Shown: one piece after another, positions 23,050-34,674 of the stretch
How the letters are laid out: each line of letters starts with the position of its first letter
How positions within the stretch are numbered: position 1 is the first letter of the stretch
Source: Ctena decussata
Taxonomy: Eukaryota; Mollusca; Bivalvia; Lucinida; Lucinidae
Length of the DNA stretch: 64,000 nucleotides
Reading direction: 5' to 3'
Assembly: GCA_963989385.1 (NCBI GenBank)
Contig: OZ022509.1
Coordinates: 53,983,431 to 54,047,430 of the forward strand
The notes under the pieces: generated by a model
Seen by the model: the letters and a program-made list of their open reading frames with translations, nothing else
Told to the model about the DNA's origin: nothing
Databases searched by the model: none
Translations under genes and position numbers: made by a program

Positions 23050-23955
23050 AAAGGACCTGGTATGATAAGGGCCGTTTTTGGCCCCCATTCAAATTCTCTT
23101 TAAAATGCATGGTTTCTATTGCTTATTATTTGTGCGTATGGGAACAAGCAGAAATAATATGTTTCTTGTTAGTTAATTCTCAGAATAACATGATTTCTGA
23201 CATGCCTACGTTGTTTCAATAAAATGAAGGAAAATTGCGAAAAAAAATTGAGTTTAATACATATTCCTTTAAAGAAATAAGTCATTTACAATAACTTTTG
23301 AAAGCTCTTAACAACAGGCTTTTGATGAAATGCTTATATGTAAGATTGCACAGCTAATTACCTGTGCACTGCACCAGGCCTCTCCAGGTACCCCACCCAC
23401 TCAAGTTTGCAAGTCCAGAGACGCTAACCAAAAAATTTCAACAGATCAAAATGAAATGTATACCAGATTATTCCTTGTGTTCTAACTAAGAAAATGAATA
23501 TCCACAACATATGTTTATTTTGTCTATGAGCGGAGATATGGGCGTTTTTATGTTGAGAACGCTGGGAAAATGTTCCAAACGCTGCCAGTTTGGTAACAAA
23601 AAGTTAAAAATAAACATTGAGCCCGGTCTCCAGCACATTTAATATTTTCATGGCATGTAAATATATTAAAATTTCATCTGTATACAAAATATTAAATGTG
23701 CTGGAGGCCGGGCTCATATATTTTGACAGCCACAAAGGCTACCAAATTCGTCATTTTCGTCAGAATCCGCTGGGGGTATGGGTATGTTCAGTACAAATAT
23801 CACAAATATTTTGTGCAAGAACTGGTTAATTTTGTGTTTGCTGTTACATTCAAGGTTTGAACTTTCATATGAATACATTTTTATTAGGGAAATAAGACTT
23901 TTCAAAAATGAGTTTTCTGGGGGCCAAATATGGGCCTTATCATACCAGGTCCTTT
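23050..23955. mobile_element. 0.9-kb terminal-inverted-repeat element
   Basis: AAAGGACCTGGTATGATAAG at the left and its complement (CTTATCATACCAGGTCCTTT) at the right. Subterminal TTTGGCCCCC / GGGGGCCAAA. It is inserted in DNA rich in GGTAAAATATGG / CCATATTTTACC. An internal stem (GAGCCCGG...CCGGGCTC, 23,620-23,715) is present; no transposase frame. Confidence 0.75.
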
Positions 23956-24462
23956 TCCATATTTTACCTTTCCAAAGGTAAAATATGGAACATTTGATAA
24001 AGTCTGGGAAAATTTGAAAATGTCTGGGAAAAATCAGAGACTATCTATGGAAACTCTCAAGGTCTGTAATAATATTGTTGACAGAAAGAAAATAACATGA
24101 CACACATGCTCTGTATGAGTAATAATAAAATGATCAAGACAAGAGAAAAAAAAACAAAAAAAAACGGCAGTTTCTGGCACTTAATTTCCCATTTAGGAAT
24201 CAAAAGTTAACAATGATGCAAACTATGTTGTGTATACAACTAAATCATGAATTCATGATTTTAAAACACTGTAACTGTAAAATTTCAAACTCATATTCAC
24301 GCTTCAGTGAAATCAATCCTGATTTTGTGCTGCATTTTTAGGTCCTTCACTATATCAGCGCATGAAATAACTAAGACACAGAAAGGGCTCCCCTATAGTA
24401 TATGACAAAAAAAAAATACAGAAAGGACCCTACACAGGCTAGCCATCTAAAACCCTCAACTG

Positions 24463-24668
24463 TCAAATATTTAGATGACTAAACTGATGTTTTCTCATGT
24501 TCCCTTTCTCGGCGTAACTTTTCCCGCAGATCTCACAAGAATATGGCTTCTCTCCAGTATGAATTCTCTCATGTTTTTTAACGTTAAAAGAGCACGTGAA
24601 ACATCTCTCACAAAATCGGCACTGATACTTGTATGGCCTGTGTCTTTTCCGGGGAACATCTTGTGAAT
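24463..24668 (-). CDS. E10: alternative 3' terminal exon, two C2H2 fingers
   Basis: 68 residues. Acceptor TTGCTCTTTCAG. This is the one exon without a clear TACTAAC-like branch site; CTCACC or CTTAAT are the best candidates. Lead DSQDVPRKRHRPYKY carries a basic RKRHR patch. Finger 1 is CRFC...HERIH with an unusual helix C,F,N,K. Finger 2 is CEIC...HQFSH with E,G,N,K. The tail is LNI. The frame remains open upstream of the acceptor for about 45 codons, but that stretch overlaps a TIR-C repeat and is not thought to be coding. Confidence 0.86.
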
Positions 24669-24711
24669 CTGAAAGAGCAATTAAGAAATGGTGAGCATGA
24701 AAATGACTCTC

Positions 24712-24915
24712 GACCCTTTCAGCGGCAAAAAGCAGACGACAAATTAACCTCTGCAAACTTTCAAAAAAATGTTTTGTCCAAGCTATATCATAATGAGAAT
24801 TCAAAGATTAGAAGGCAAACAACATAGATCTAGATGAGGTGGCTAATTATGAGCCTCCTCATCAGGATCTATGCTGTTTGCAAAATCAAATTTTGTCATG
24901 TTTGGTGCTGTAAGG
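24712..24915. mobile_element. TIR-C MITE upstream of E10
   Basis: CCTTTCAGCGGCAAAAAGCA end, central hairpin TAGATCTAGATGAGG / CCTCATCAGGATCTATG, right end TTTGGTGCTGTAAGG. It begins 44 bp upstream of the E10 acceptor, which explains the spurious upstream reading frame. Confidence 0.65.
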
Positions 24916-24919
24916 ATCA

Positions 24920-26155
24920 GGAATGAAACACCTGAATTTGCAAACAGAAAATGAGCCAACTCATCTGGATCTACAATGAATGCCCTGTGATATTTGAGTA
25001 TATCTCAATGTGATATAGTGTGGACAAAACATTTTTTTTAATTTTGCAGATGTAAACTTTGTTATCTGTTTTCTTGGTGGGCGCCTTAGAGCATGCTCAA
25101 TTGCCTCAATAGGCAAAGATTCAGAAAATCTCACAGTGAGGTGCTCTAAAACACTTATATTTGGCAATATTGTTGGTTAAGGTAAAGAGCGCTAACATAG
25201 AAGTCCACCAATAATTGATTTTTAAGGCATTTACATATGCACAGCTAGAAATGATAATCGCTACCTAAGCCTCCTTCAATCGGCACAATATATCACAAAA
25301 ACCATGACTATTCTGCACAGATATATAGAATATACCATGATAGTGTCTTTTGATATCAAGATTATCAGGTGAGACCAGAAACAGCGTAGGAATAGCGAGG
25401 CTTGCTATGACTTAAGTGGTTTTATAAATATGACCCCAGAGGATACCTGAGATGGCTTGGAGGTACACCTTCGATGTAAGAAAAGTAAAGTGAAAGTCTG
25501 AAATAGCCTAAAATAATGATCTTTTAAGTTAACCATTGATCTTAACCACTAGAGATTGTTTCCATGCATGCATCTAGTGGTGAAGATAATTGACATCTGA
25601 AGCTGGTTTAGACTGGTTTAGATATTTGGGGGAGACTGCCAATCTTATAGCAAGATAAATATGATGAACCAGTCATTTTTTTACATGTTTTACCACAACG
25701 GTTAGGCGGCGATCGAAATGCTCATGCAATCAACATACGCTGTTGATTGCTGTTTCTAACAGTTTTCGATCTGCTTTCCTCAATTGTTAAGAGCCTTTTC
25801 AATTGCCACCTACCCCGTGTGTTTACAATTTGCAATCGAAAGTGCTGTTTCTAGCGGTTTATGATCCCCGTCCATCCCTTGTTAAGAGCCTTTTTGATCG
25901 CCGCCTACCAAGTGTGTTGACAGGACAAGAGATAAACTATATAAGGTATTCCACAGTTTGCAAATGCAATCTTTTTGCATCAATAGCAACTTAAAAGTTA
26001 CATGAACAAAAAAAAAAGAGAACAACTGAAAAAACAACAACAAACAACAACAACAAAGAAAAAACAACAACAAAAAAAAAACAACGTTAAAACGCCTAAC
26101 TATTCAGTCAAAACATTAAGGATAATCTAATTTTCACAATTTCTCAACTCTTGAC
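24920..26155. other. E9-E10 intron space
   Basis: No gene. Holds a partial copy of the inverted repeat seen at 43,003-43,113 (TATCAGGTGAGACCAGAAACA near 25,365) and AACAACAAC-rich low complexity at 26,030-26,090. Confidence 0.45.
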
Positions 26156-26159
26156 CCTA

Positions 26160-26365
26160 AAATTGCCAAAAAAAAGAAAAATTTGATAACAGTGTAGAGT
26201 CAGAAAAGGTGGCTCAGAATGAACCACCTCATCTGGATCTACACTGTTTACCCTCCAGTCTTTGATTTCTCAATATGAAATAGTTTCGACAAAACATTTT
26301 TATGAAATTTTGAAGCCATAAATTTTGTCATCTGCAGTTTTTTTTCTCAGCTAGAAGGGTTAAAA
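26160..26365. mobile_element. TIR-C MITE downstream of E9
   Basis: Central hairpin AGTGTAGAGTCAGAAAAGG / CATCTGGATCTACACTG and the ACAAAACATTTTTATGAAAT arm typical of TIR-C. Confidence 0.6.
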
Positions 26366-26442
26366 AGCCTCAAAATTCAGTCACAACATTCAGAATAATC
26401 TCGATAATATCAAGAAGTTGATCTTGTAGATTCTCTAAATTC

Positions 26443-26660
26443 CTAGAACTTGTTTTGTGTAAGATGTGTAAACTGATGTGTCTTCATATTTCCTTTCTCA
26501 GAAAATCTTCTTCCACAGATTGAACAAGCATAGGGTTTCTCTCCAGTATGAATTCTCTCATGTTTTACCACATTAGCAGCAGACTGGAAAAGTTTCTCAC
26601 AAAAACGACACTGAAATCTGTATGCTGGTTTCTTTTTCTGTAATGGCACATCCTCAGGAC
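26443..26660 (-). CDS. E9: alternative 3' terminal exon, two C2H2 fingers
   Basis: 72 residues. Acceptor TTTACTTTCAG with ACTAAC 21 nt before the end of the AG. The first codon is xGT (Gly), then PEDVPLQKKKPAYRF. Finger 1 is CRFC...HERIH with S,A,N,K; finger 2 is CSIC...HQFTH with E,G,N,T. Contact residues equal those of E4 although the lead and tail (LTQNKF) differ, so this isoform may share the DNA target of E4 while differing in flanking residues. TIR-C lies just downstream. Confidence 0.88.
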
Positions 26661-26952
26661 CTGAAAGTAAATAAGGTATTGTTAGTTTAATATTCAAAAC
26701 TGAAATTTTGTTTTTCAACCTTAATACTTAAAGTACCAAAAATAATCAGCATACAGCTGATGGCCTGCAACCAGGTAACTGGAACACACACACAATAATT
26801 CCATGAAACTAACAGAAGTAAAACAAGAATTCCATGGAATGTGGTGTCAGAGCATTGTAACAAAACAAAGCTCAACATGAAAACAACAAAAAGTTTTTTG
26901 CCGCAGCCACTGCTGACAAAAGTAATACATGTCTGGCTTCTGCTAGTCGCAG

Positions 26953-27222
26953 GCGAGTTGTTATTGTGTTATTGTTTTACATCTACAGTAAACAGCTATG
27001 GTCATGTGCGGATGGTCAGTTAACCTAACCACACTATTCCTGGGCAGGCTTAGACCTCCTAAGTGATTTACCAGTACTAAGTGCACATACTTTCGCCAGT
27101 AACTGACAACTGCCCTTCTTGAATCAGTGGAAGGGGAAACAAAAGTAAGTGGCTGGACTGAATATTGAACCCGGGATTGCTGGCTCTTGAGTCAGAAACT
27201 CTACCAACTGCGCTAGGCGGCA
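26953..27222 (-). mobile_element. tRNA-derived SINE, old copy
   Basis: Shares the GTCAGTTAACCTAACCACAC core and a GCGCTAGGCGGC end with the fresh copies but has many substitutions and a degraded B box; no clear target duplication. Confidence 0.75.
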
Positions 27223-27260
27223 CACGTGAGACAAAAATTATTATAGCGTCTCTTGTTTTG

Positions 27261-28573
27261 ACCAGAGGACCATTGGTCCTGTAGCTCACCTGAGTCCATT
27301 CATCCTCAGCACTCAGGGGTAAGTAACTCTAAGGCAAATTGTACAATATGACAGAATTTTGAAGTCTGCTTCTTGAGAACAATTCTGTAAAACTTTTGTC
27401 AAAATATCTACTGTAACACAGAAATAAATGCTAATTTACATTTTTCCCCATTATAAGTCTATGGAAACTTTGAGTTGCCATCGCAACAAACCAAGTGGGC
27501 AACAATAAAATAATAAAAAATAGTAATTCAATAGAGGCTATTACTAAGATCCTTTCAGTAAAGTTTCTGGTTTATCGTCCAATTAGTTTCTGAGTAGATG
27601 ATTTTTTAGTATGTTTTCTGTTTTTAAACATTTGGTTACCATGGCAACCAGCCAAATTGTGCCATTTGCATAAATTTCATGCGGTTGCTAGAGGACTACC
27701 CCAGGAACAATTCTGTAAAAGTTTTGTCACAATATCTGCAGTGATATAGCTATGAATGAAATTTCAACTTTCCTATTATAAGTCAATGGCAACTTCAAGT
27801 TCCAACAGAAACAAAACTACTGTCAAGAGCAACTGCCATGAGAAACAGTATTTTTATAGAGGCTACTACTAAGATCCCTTCTGTAAAGTTTGAGCTGTAT
27901 TGGTCTCATAGTTTTTGAGATGATTTTTTAACAGTTTTTCAATTTTTCTGTTGCCATGGCAACCAGCCAAATTCTGCAATTTGCATAATTTTAATAAGGC
28001 TGCTTGAGGACTACTCAAGGAACATTTCTATGAAAGTTTTGTCAAAATATCTGCACCGACATAGCAATAAATGCAAATTTTCTATTTTGCCATTATAAGT
28101 CAATGGCAACTTTAAGTTCCCATAGCAACCAAACTACAAGAGCAATTGCCAAGAAAAACAGTTCTTTTATAGAAGCCAGTACTAAGATCATTTCTGTGAG
28201 GTTTGGGCTTTATTGGTTGTATAGTTTCTGAGGAGATGATTTTTGAATATTTTTTCTATTTTTAATCATTCGGTTGCCACGGCAACCAGCCAAATTGTGC
28301 AATTGACATAAATTTCAATTGGTTGATAGAAGACTACTCAAGGAAAGTTTCTGTAAAAGTTTTGTCAAAATATCTGCAGTGACATAGCGATAAATGCAAA
28401 TTTTCAATTTTTCCCATAGAAGTCAATGGAAACTTTAAGTTGCCATAGCAACCAAAGTTCTGAAGCGATTTGCATAAAAAACAGTATTATTAGTTGCCCC
28501 TGCCTATAGACGGACGACGGATGCCGGCCTATACTATAAGCTCACCTTTGAGCCTTTGGCTCAGGTGAGCTAA
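27261..28573 (+). mobile_element. PEARL-type element, 1.3 kb
   Basis: ACCAGAGGACCATTGGTCCT start, about four decayed core units, GACGGACGACGGATGCC, then the hairpin CTCACCTTTGAGCC...GGCTCAGGTGAG followed by CTAAAA. It lies in the E8-E9 intron space. Confidence 0.75.
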
Positions 28574-28901
28574 AAAGGCATTTAAAATCCAAAATATTTA
28601 AGTTATATTACCTTGCAAACTTTATCATCTGTATCCCATACTGAAATTAAGTTTGGCTTTAAAAATGTCAATGGCTGGATGAATATTAGGTACATTAGCA
28701 ATGCCATATAATATTATGGTATTAGTACTAAAAACTTAGAGTGTCACTGCGTATCTAGATATTGTATTTCTTTGGTTATAAAATGGGGGTCTTTCCCTTC
28801 CAAGACAATCCCAAAATCTTGACCCATCTTATAAGATAGATCTAGGTAATTGTGATTGTTTTAGAAGAGAAGCATCTCATGGCTGAATTTCATAGTACAG
28901 G

Positions 28902-29045
28902 GTTCAAGGTTATAAAACTGCAGAATAATCTCAAACTCAAAATAAAGCACACTGATTGGCTGCTTCCGAGCATGTGCTCGCAAGCAGCCAATCAGTGTGC
29001 TTTATTTTGAGTTTGAGATTGTACTCCAGTTTTATAAACTCAAGG
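28902..29045. mobile_element. Near-perfect palindromic MITE
   Basis: Core 28927-29020: AATCTCAAACTCAAAATAAA paired with its complement, loop around GAGCATGTGCTC. Outer arms GGTTCAAGGTTATAAAACT / GTTTTATAAACTCAAGGCC extend it. Sister copy at 37,213-37,360. Confidence 0.8.
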
Positions 29046-29453
29046 CCTGATTTTCATTTTTGGGATCATTCTACAGATGGTAACAACATCAAATACAGTA
29101 CTGACCATGTTAATTTGATACTTTGCATGTTATGTCATGATTGACAGGGGAACACTGTGAGAATGCTAAAAATTATGTTACTGATTGTCTGATAACACTG
29201 AGAATGCTTTCTAAAAATACAAAACCTGCAATATGTCATAGTTTTATATCTGTCCTTGCCAAACTGCTTTGCTTCACTTTTGGTAAATGGTTGCCTTTGT
29301 TGTCAAAGCCCCATTATCATATTGCAGCTTATTTACATATTTCTTTGATTATAGGAGAATTTTTTCCCCTTCAAAAAACAAGCTCAAAGATAATAGCCAT
29401 CTTGAAAGATGAATCTGGACCCTTGGGACTGTTTTGTAAGCCAAAAACACATT

Positions 29454-29689
29454 TGAGCCGCAACACGACAAAACAAACAATGTGGTTGTGCAACCAGCAG
29501 ACTCAGATCAGCCTGGGCATCTGCCCAGTTTGATCAGACTCTCTGTTATGCACTTAAAGGGTAGCAAAAGATCTAAGCTACCTCCATGCGGACAGTGAAG
29601 ACTCTGATCAGACTGGGCGGATACCCAGGCTGATCTGAGTCTGCACTGGGCGCACAACCACATTGTTGGTTTTGTCATGTCATGGCTCA
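29454..29689. mobile_element. FB-A fold-back MITE
   Basis: TGAGCCGCAACACGACAAAA / TTTTGTCATGTCATGGCTCA ends, with GCAGACTCAGATCAGCCTGG and its complement inside. Confidence 0.75.
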
Positions 29690-29968
29690 TTTCATAACTT
29701 CTCTGACTGACTGATTTACATAATATATGCCATCCCGTTTTATAACCCAATAAATATGGTTAACAATGACAGTTACCCCATAGTACTAGTCCATGTAGAT
29801 GATCCTTTTTATTATAATTCTTATTTCATTATGTAAACACTGTAAATCTGAGATGATTTTCATTCTTTCACTCCTTCAGTCATATGAAGTTTCAATTAAA
29901 TATGGACAATTGCAACCAGAAATCAACTGGGAATGTTCCGGCCGCCAACCATTGTGAATAGCCACTCC

Positions 29969-30174
29969 TTAATATTTAACATGAGTAAGTTGGTGCATTT
30001 TCATGTTTCCTTTCTCAGCGAATCTTCTCCCACAAACCCCACAAGCATATGGCTTCTCTCCAGTATGAATTCTCTCATGTTTGATCACATTAGCAGATGA
30101 CGTGAAACGTTTTTCACAAAATCGGCACTGAAATTTCAATGGCCTCTTTTTATGCCCAGACACATTCTCGAAAT
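29969..30174 (-). CDS. E8: alternative 3' terminal exon, two C2H2 fingers
   Basis: 68 residues. Acceptor TATAATTTCAG; ACTAAC with its branch A 23 nt from the end of the AG. Lead DFENVSGHKKRPLKF. Finger 1 is CRFC...HERIH with S,A,N,K, the same contact set as E4 and E9. Finger 2 is CGVC...HQLTH with E,G,N,M. Tail VKY then stop. Belongs with E9 and E10 by its short acidic lead ending in a KKRP-like basic patch. An FB-A element lies 280 bp downstream. Confidence 0.88.
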
Positions 30175-30651
30175 CTGAAATTATAATAAAAAGAATGTTA
30201 GTGTGATATCTTGTATTAATCGACACTTAGGCACTTTATTGCACAGAGCCTTTCAAAATCACCCAGAGCCTTTCAAAATCACCCTTCCATTATTCTGCAA
30301 TGGCTGAAATATTTAATAGGTTTAGCGATTAGCCTTGCCCTCTTTACTTTGGTAGTAATTCCACTTCTTCTTCATAATACTGTATTTCTTCATACAAATA
30401 CACCATATTTTTCTCTAGGAAAAAAAATTAAGAACTGAAGATATGATTTCAATCAACAAATTTCCAGCATGCAAGTCCTGAAATTCATTTTCAAAACAAT
30501 ATACGAAATCCAAAATAACACAAATTGAAAATGCCTCTAATTAATACTGACCATATGAAAGGCTATATACAATCACTAGACTCCAGAACAGCCCCTAGGA
30601 AACAGCATGGTGAATGGCAAGAACTGTCATAGCTAATTTCAACCTTGAAGG

Positions 30652-30775
30652 AGATCTGTCCGCATACAGGATAGCTTGCCTGACTGCCTAAAACATCCAG
30701 AAAGTGGACATAGACAGGGATGCTGGGGTGACGACAAATGCTCTACCTGACCTTTTACTCAGATGAGCAAAAACA
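30652..30775 (+). mobile_element. Short PEARL-type derivative
   Basis: ATACAGGATAGCTTGCCTGAC... and ...CTCTACCTGACC...CAGATGAGCAAAAA resemble the ends of the larger elements; strongly decayed. Confidence 0.4.
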
Positions 30776-30779
30776 CTGT

Positions 30780-31970
30780 CAGCCTGTTTGGGAGTGCAAT
30801 GTCGTTTCTTTTGTCTTAGACATCAGGATCACATTTTACACTTTCTTACTGTGCAATGTTTGTTAACTTAAATACTCCAGTGGTTCTGATTATGAGAAAT
30901 TTGGTAAAATGTTAGGCAACACACATGGTCTTTAGCCATGCAAGACACAGGGTCTTGAGCCAGACTATAAAGACAGTGTTGGAGATCTTGCCCCCCACTA
31001 CCAATGCTTTACAAAGCATAATCATATGAAGGTGTTTGTCCCTTTGATATAGTGAACTTATTCCGTAATAAGATGGTGCTTTACCTTTCCAAAATTACCA
31101 CAAATACACTACTCAAAACATTTAAAGGAGCATCTTATATACTTAACAAAAATAGAAACTTGACGTTTTTATTCTGCTGTCATATGATATATGTCAGTAT
31201 ATTGCTATTGAATAGTGCATCATGTGCTCTTATTTTCCACTCCACTGAACTTGTTAGATCCAATGTATGCTACATTTACATGTTTTTGCATGGTTTGCAT
31301 GTGCACAGTTGTGCATTAGTAACTTTGCTAGCAGATTCTATGTACACACTCGACACTGATAACAAAAGTAAATTCCTGCATAAACTTTCATTTCTGCATT
31401 AATATCATAATGTTTTAGCCTTAAACCAAACTTGCGATTCTGTGCACTGACGTTAATGTTGCCAAATACATAGGATGTTCGATTGCAGTTGCTAGACAAC
31501 CTTCAATCTCAGAAACTGTTTACTGAAAGCCAGAGCCATTGAATCGTTGCATAAAAACAATGAAACACAGATTACAGACCCTTGACTTGCAGTACGTTTA
31601 TTCAATGCTACGTCAGAATCAGACGTCAACGTCACAATTGAAATAAATATTATGTTAACATTTTAATTTGTTGTACTGCTTTTAAGATAAAATTTGTATA
31701 TTTCTTGTCAAGTCAAATCTGTTTATGTTTTCAATTTTGCCTTTTTCTGGAAGCTGACCCCTGTCCATTCTAGAACAAGATTTAACATTTCTAATCATTG
31801 AAGTGCCCGAGTTCTTTACCAGAATTAAAAGGAAAGAATATCTAACCAGTTTCAAATCACAATATATACGTTAGAATCTGAACTTTTCAAAAATGTTGCA
31901 GTTTGAAAATCAATGACAAGCTTTCAACCATCAAGTTTCTATTTTTGCTCAGTATATTACTTTCATAGTC
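30780..31970. other. E7-E8 intron space without recognisable features
   Basis: AT-rich sequence. A plus-strand frame of 116 codons (31,052-31,402) has no recognisable domain and is rejected as coding. Confidence 0.45.
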
Positions 31971-31974
31971 AAGG

Positions 31975-32145
31975 AGCAGCAGTAGTGAAGTGGATAACAC
32001 TCCAGACTACCAATCCAGGGGTCGCAAGATCGATCCCCTGCTTCGGCGGTCTTTCGGATGAGACTTTAAACCGAGGTCCCGTCTCCATATGACCTCGTTG
32101 CTGGTGGGACGTTAAACCAGAGTTCACTCACTCACTCATTTCATA
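31975..32145 (+). mobile_element. Second tRNA-derived SINE family
   Basis: TAGTGAAGTGGATAACAC (A-box like) and GGTCGCAAGATCGATCCCC (B-box like) at tRNA-like spacing, followed by a body with GAGACTTTAAACCGAGGTCC and GGGACGTTAAACC and a tail of CACTCACTCACTCA repeats. The sequence and orientation differ from the other SINEs here. Confidence 0.75.
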
Positions 32146-32498
32146 GATGACAGTGCAACACATCCCAACTTTGAGAGTCATTTACTTACAATCGACAAAG
32201 ACATGGAATTTCCAATTATTTTGCCTATTCTTTTGAAGAGGGTCGAGGTTTTTGACTCTACAAGTTCTGATCCAGTATTTATATTGCTTATGTTCATGGA
32301 CTGTTTTCTGTAAATATGGATTTTTTGTGAGAATTGCAATTTTTTTCAGAACAGATTTAAAGCATAAAAATTACACAGATACACAAGAGTACCAGTACTA
32401 TGAATAAGTTACAGTGGAAAGTTTTGCACTGCAAAATTGCTTCTCAGTTTTCAGCAAAAAAAGGCAGATTTTTTGTATATGATACATAGAGAATATTA

Positions 32499-32619
32499 CA
32501 CGGTTGTTTTGATCCCAGCCCTGATCTCAGCCCGAGTTGACCGTATCGGCCCGAGCCCGAAGGGCGAGGGCTGATACGGTCCGAGGGCTGAGATCAGGGA
32601 TGGGATCAAAACAACCGTG
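32499..32619. repeat. 121-bp palindrome, GC-rich centre
   Basis: CACGGTTGTTTTGATCCCAG... pairs with ...TGGGATCAAAACAACCGTG. The centre is CCCGAGCCCGAAGGGCGAGGG. A related TCAGCCC/GGGCTGAGAT-rich stretch is near 33,055-33,180, and TTATCATATACTTTC / GAAAGTATATGATAA bracket about 32,633-33,226, suggesting one composite element. Confidence 0.6.
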
Positions 32620-33224
32620 TGATGATCTTTTTATCATATACTTTCTTAAAGAAATTGAACTTTTGTAAGAAATACTGCAATATTTTTGTTCCATTAAAAT
32701 TTTCCCCTTTTTTTTTCTTTTTCTTTTTATTGGCTGAAAAAAACATGAAGATGTTCGAGTCGGAAGAACATGGATGGTGAGCCGTGCCGCCATTTTTCTT
32801 TCAGCTGGAAGTACAACTGAGCACAAAATGAAGAAAACACATCACAATTGTTTGGTATTTTAATCGTAAATGGCTCAGATTACAAAATAAAACTTACCGA
32901 GAATGGTTTTCTGGTTTTAGAACAAACTACGAAGCCTCTGCGTGTCCACTTTCAGCCAGTCGACGTGCGGCAATAAACATGGCGGCAGACGTCTTTTAGC
33001 TCGCTGAATTGTTTTGATGACGTCTGCGGCAATACTTGACGTAAGCGCCAAAATTGAGGGCCGATACAAGGGCTGAGATATTTCTGTCCCGCCCTGCACG
33101 TGAGGTGATCTCGGCCCTACACCTGACTTTTGGACAACAGGGCTGGACAGCGCTTTCTGACAGGGCTATAATGGGTGGGCCAAATATCTAGTATCAAGGG
33201 CAATACTAGTGAAAGTATATGATA

Positions 33225-33631
33225 AATTTGAAACTGTAACATCTCATTAACTAACAATGTCATTAATTTTAAACAGCTGGGTCCTGGCAGCTAAACCTTT
33301 CACACCTCGGAGGGTGCTGTCTAGAAAGAATACTTGATTGTAAACCTAGTAAAATATTTCAATCCATTTTCTATTATGACCTCAAACCATAAAATGTAGA
33401 TGATCCTACGCTTTAGGCTTGCATATTTCTATTTCCCATAAGCTACCTTAATTATTCGGTTACAATAAGAGAGTTTGTCCATTCAAAATTACCACAGATT
33501 TGTAAATCAGTTTTATGTAATTCAGCTATAAAATGTTTGTTTTTTCTTCCAAAACAATCCGAAAGATCTAGATATTTGGTGTTGGCTTGGAAGGAAAACC
33601 CTGTCTTATAATCAAGGAAATATGGCATTTC
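33225..33631 (-). other. 3' flank of E7, shared with E4-E6 flanks
   Basis: GTAACATCTCATTAAC...ACAATGTCATT and TCAATCCATTTTCTATTATG...CCTCAAACCATAAA also appear downstream of E6 (36,335-36,547), E5 (40,525-40,985) and E4 (about 42,465-42,542), so the duplicated unit is exon plus at least several hundred bp of 3' flank. A PAL-B-containing block (about 33,440-33,620) interrupts this copy. Confidence 0.65.
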
Positions 33632-33849
33632 CTATAACTTATTTTGAGCTTTGATATGTGTAAGCTGATGTGTCTTCATGTTTTCTTTCTCAGTAAATCT
33701 TCTCCCACAGATCTCACAAGCAAATGGCTTCTCTCCAGTATGAATTCTTTCGTGTCTGATCAAGTTAGCACCCGAGGAGAAGAATTTCTCACAAAATCGA
33801 CACTGATATCTGTATGGGCCCTTTCTTTGCTGAGAAATAATCTTGGCAT
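33632..33849 (-). CDS. E7: alternative 3' terminal exon, two C2H2 fingers
   Basis: 72 residues. Acceptor CTACTTTCAG with ACTGAC upstream. Lead DAKIISQQRKGPYRY. Finger 1 is CRFC...HERIH with S,A,N,R. Finger 2 is CEIC...HQLTH with E,E,N,T; the usual Gly at +2 is Glu. Tail IKAQNKL is identical to that of E6, stop TAG at 33632-33634. A PAL-B-type insertion lies directly downstream and splits a 3' flank that is otherwise shared with E4-E6. An FB-A element lies about 80 bp upstream of the acceptor. Confidence 0.87.
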
Positions 33850-33929
33850 CTGAAAGTAGAATGAAAATCTGTCAGTTGAGAGATCTTGTATAACACTTCA
33901 AGTACCTCTAAGAGACAAAAAATACCAAA

Positions 33930-34167
33930 TGAGCCGCGACACGAGAAAACCAACAATGTGGTCGTGCGTCCAGCGCAAACTCAGATCAGCCTGGGCATCC
34001 ACTCAGTCAGATCAAAGTCTTTTCTGTGGGCTTAAAAGGTAGCTAAGGGTCTAAGCTAGCTTCATGCGCACAGCGAAGACTCTGATCAGACTGGGCGGAT
34101 GCCCAGGCTGATCTGAGTCTGCGCTGGGCGCACAACCACATTGTTGGTTTTGTTGCGTCGTGGCTCA
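33930..34167. mobile_element. FB-A fold-back MITE, well-preserved
   Basis: TGAGCCGCGACACGAGAAAA / GTTGCGTCGTGGCTCA ends. Inner arms CGCAAACTCAGATCAGCCTG / CAGGCTGATCTGAGTCTGCG pair almost perfectly. It lies 80 bp upstream of the E7 acceptor. Confidence 0.8.
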
Positions 34168-34674
34168 AATAAATCCAATTAAACACCCTGGGGGCATTGT
34201 ATTTTGCTAAATGGGGGCGTTATTTAGAGCCTAGAGTGTAGTAAACCAGCCACTGCCAAAATACCTCTTACAAGCAATATGTAAAGGTGATCAGTAAACT
34301 TTCAGAGGAAGCAACTCTACTTTTTGCCCCCTTTCTCGGTTTGGAAATCAGCTGGCTTTGACCCTTGGCCAGAGCAAGAGTGAGAAAGCCAAGTTCTGCT
34401 TACAGAAGGTCAGGTGTTTTACCCTAGGAGCTCTGGTTTTACCCATCTTTGCTTAACAATCAGCTCAACATAAGTAAAATATTTTTAAAATGGTCATGAA
34501 ACTCAAACTAAATCAAGTTATGGCATGCACAAGGTAAGTATACACAAAAACAATCAAAGGGATGTAACTCTAAAACAAAGAAAGGGAGAGTAGCCATTGT
34601 TGTATGTGACACACTGTTGGCACTGTTCATACACATTGCTATGACTTTTCATCAAGATATCCCAAAAAGATTAT

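Noticed and set aside
24668..24804. In-frame N-terminal extension of E10 as real coding sequence
   Set aside because: It crosses a good acceptor and enters a TIR-C MITE; the other exons all begin at the equivalent acceptor.
29141..29533. 130-codon plus-strand ORF
   Set aside because: Ends inside an FB-A element and shows no motif or biased composition suggesting coding.
31052..31402. 116-codon plus-strand ORF
   Set aside because: Chance open frame in AT-rich DNA with no domain or splice context.
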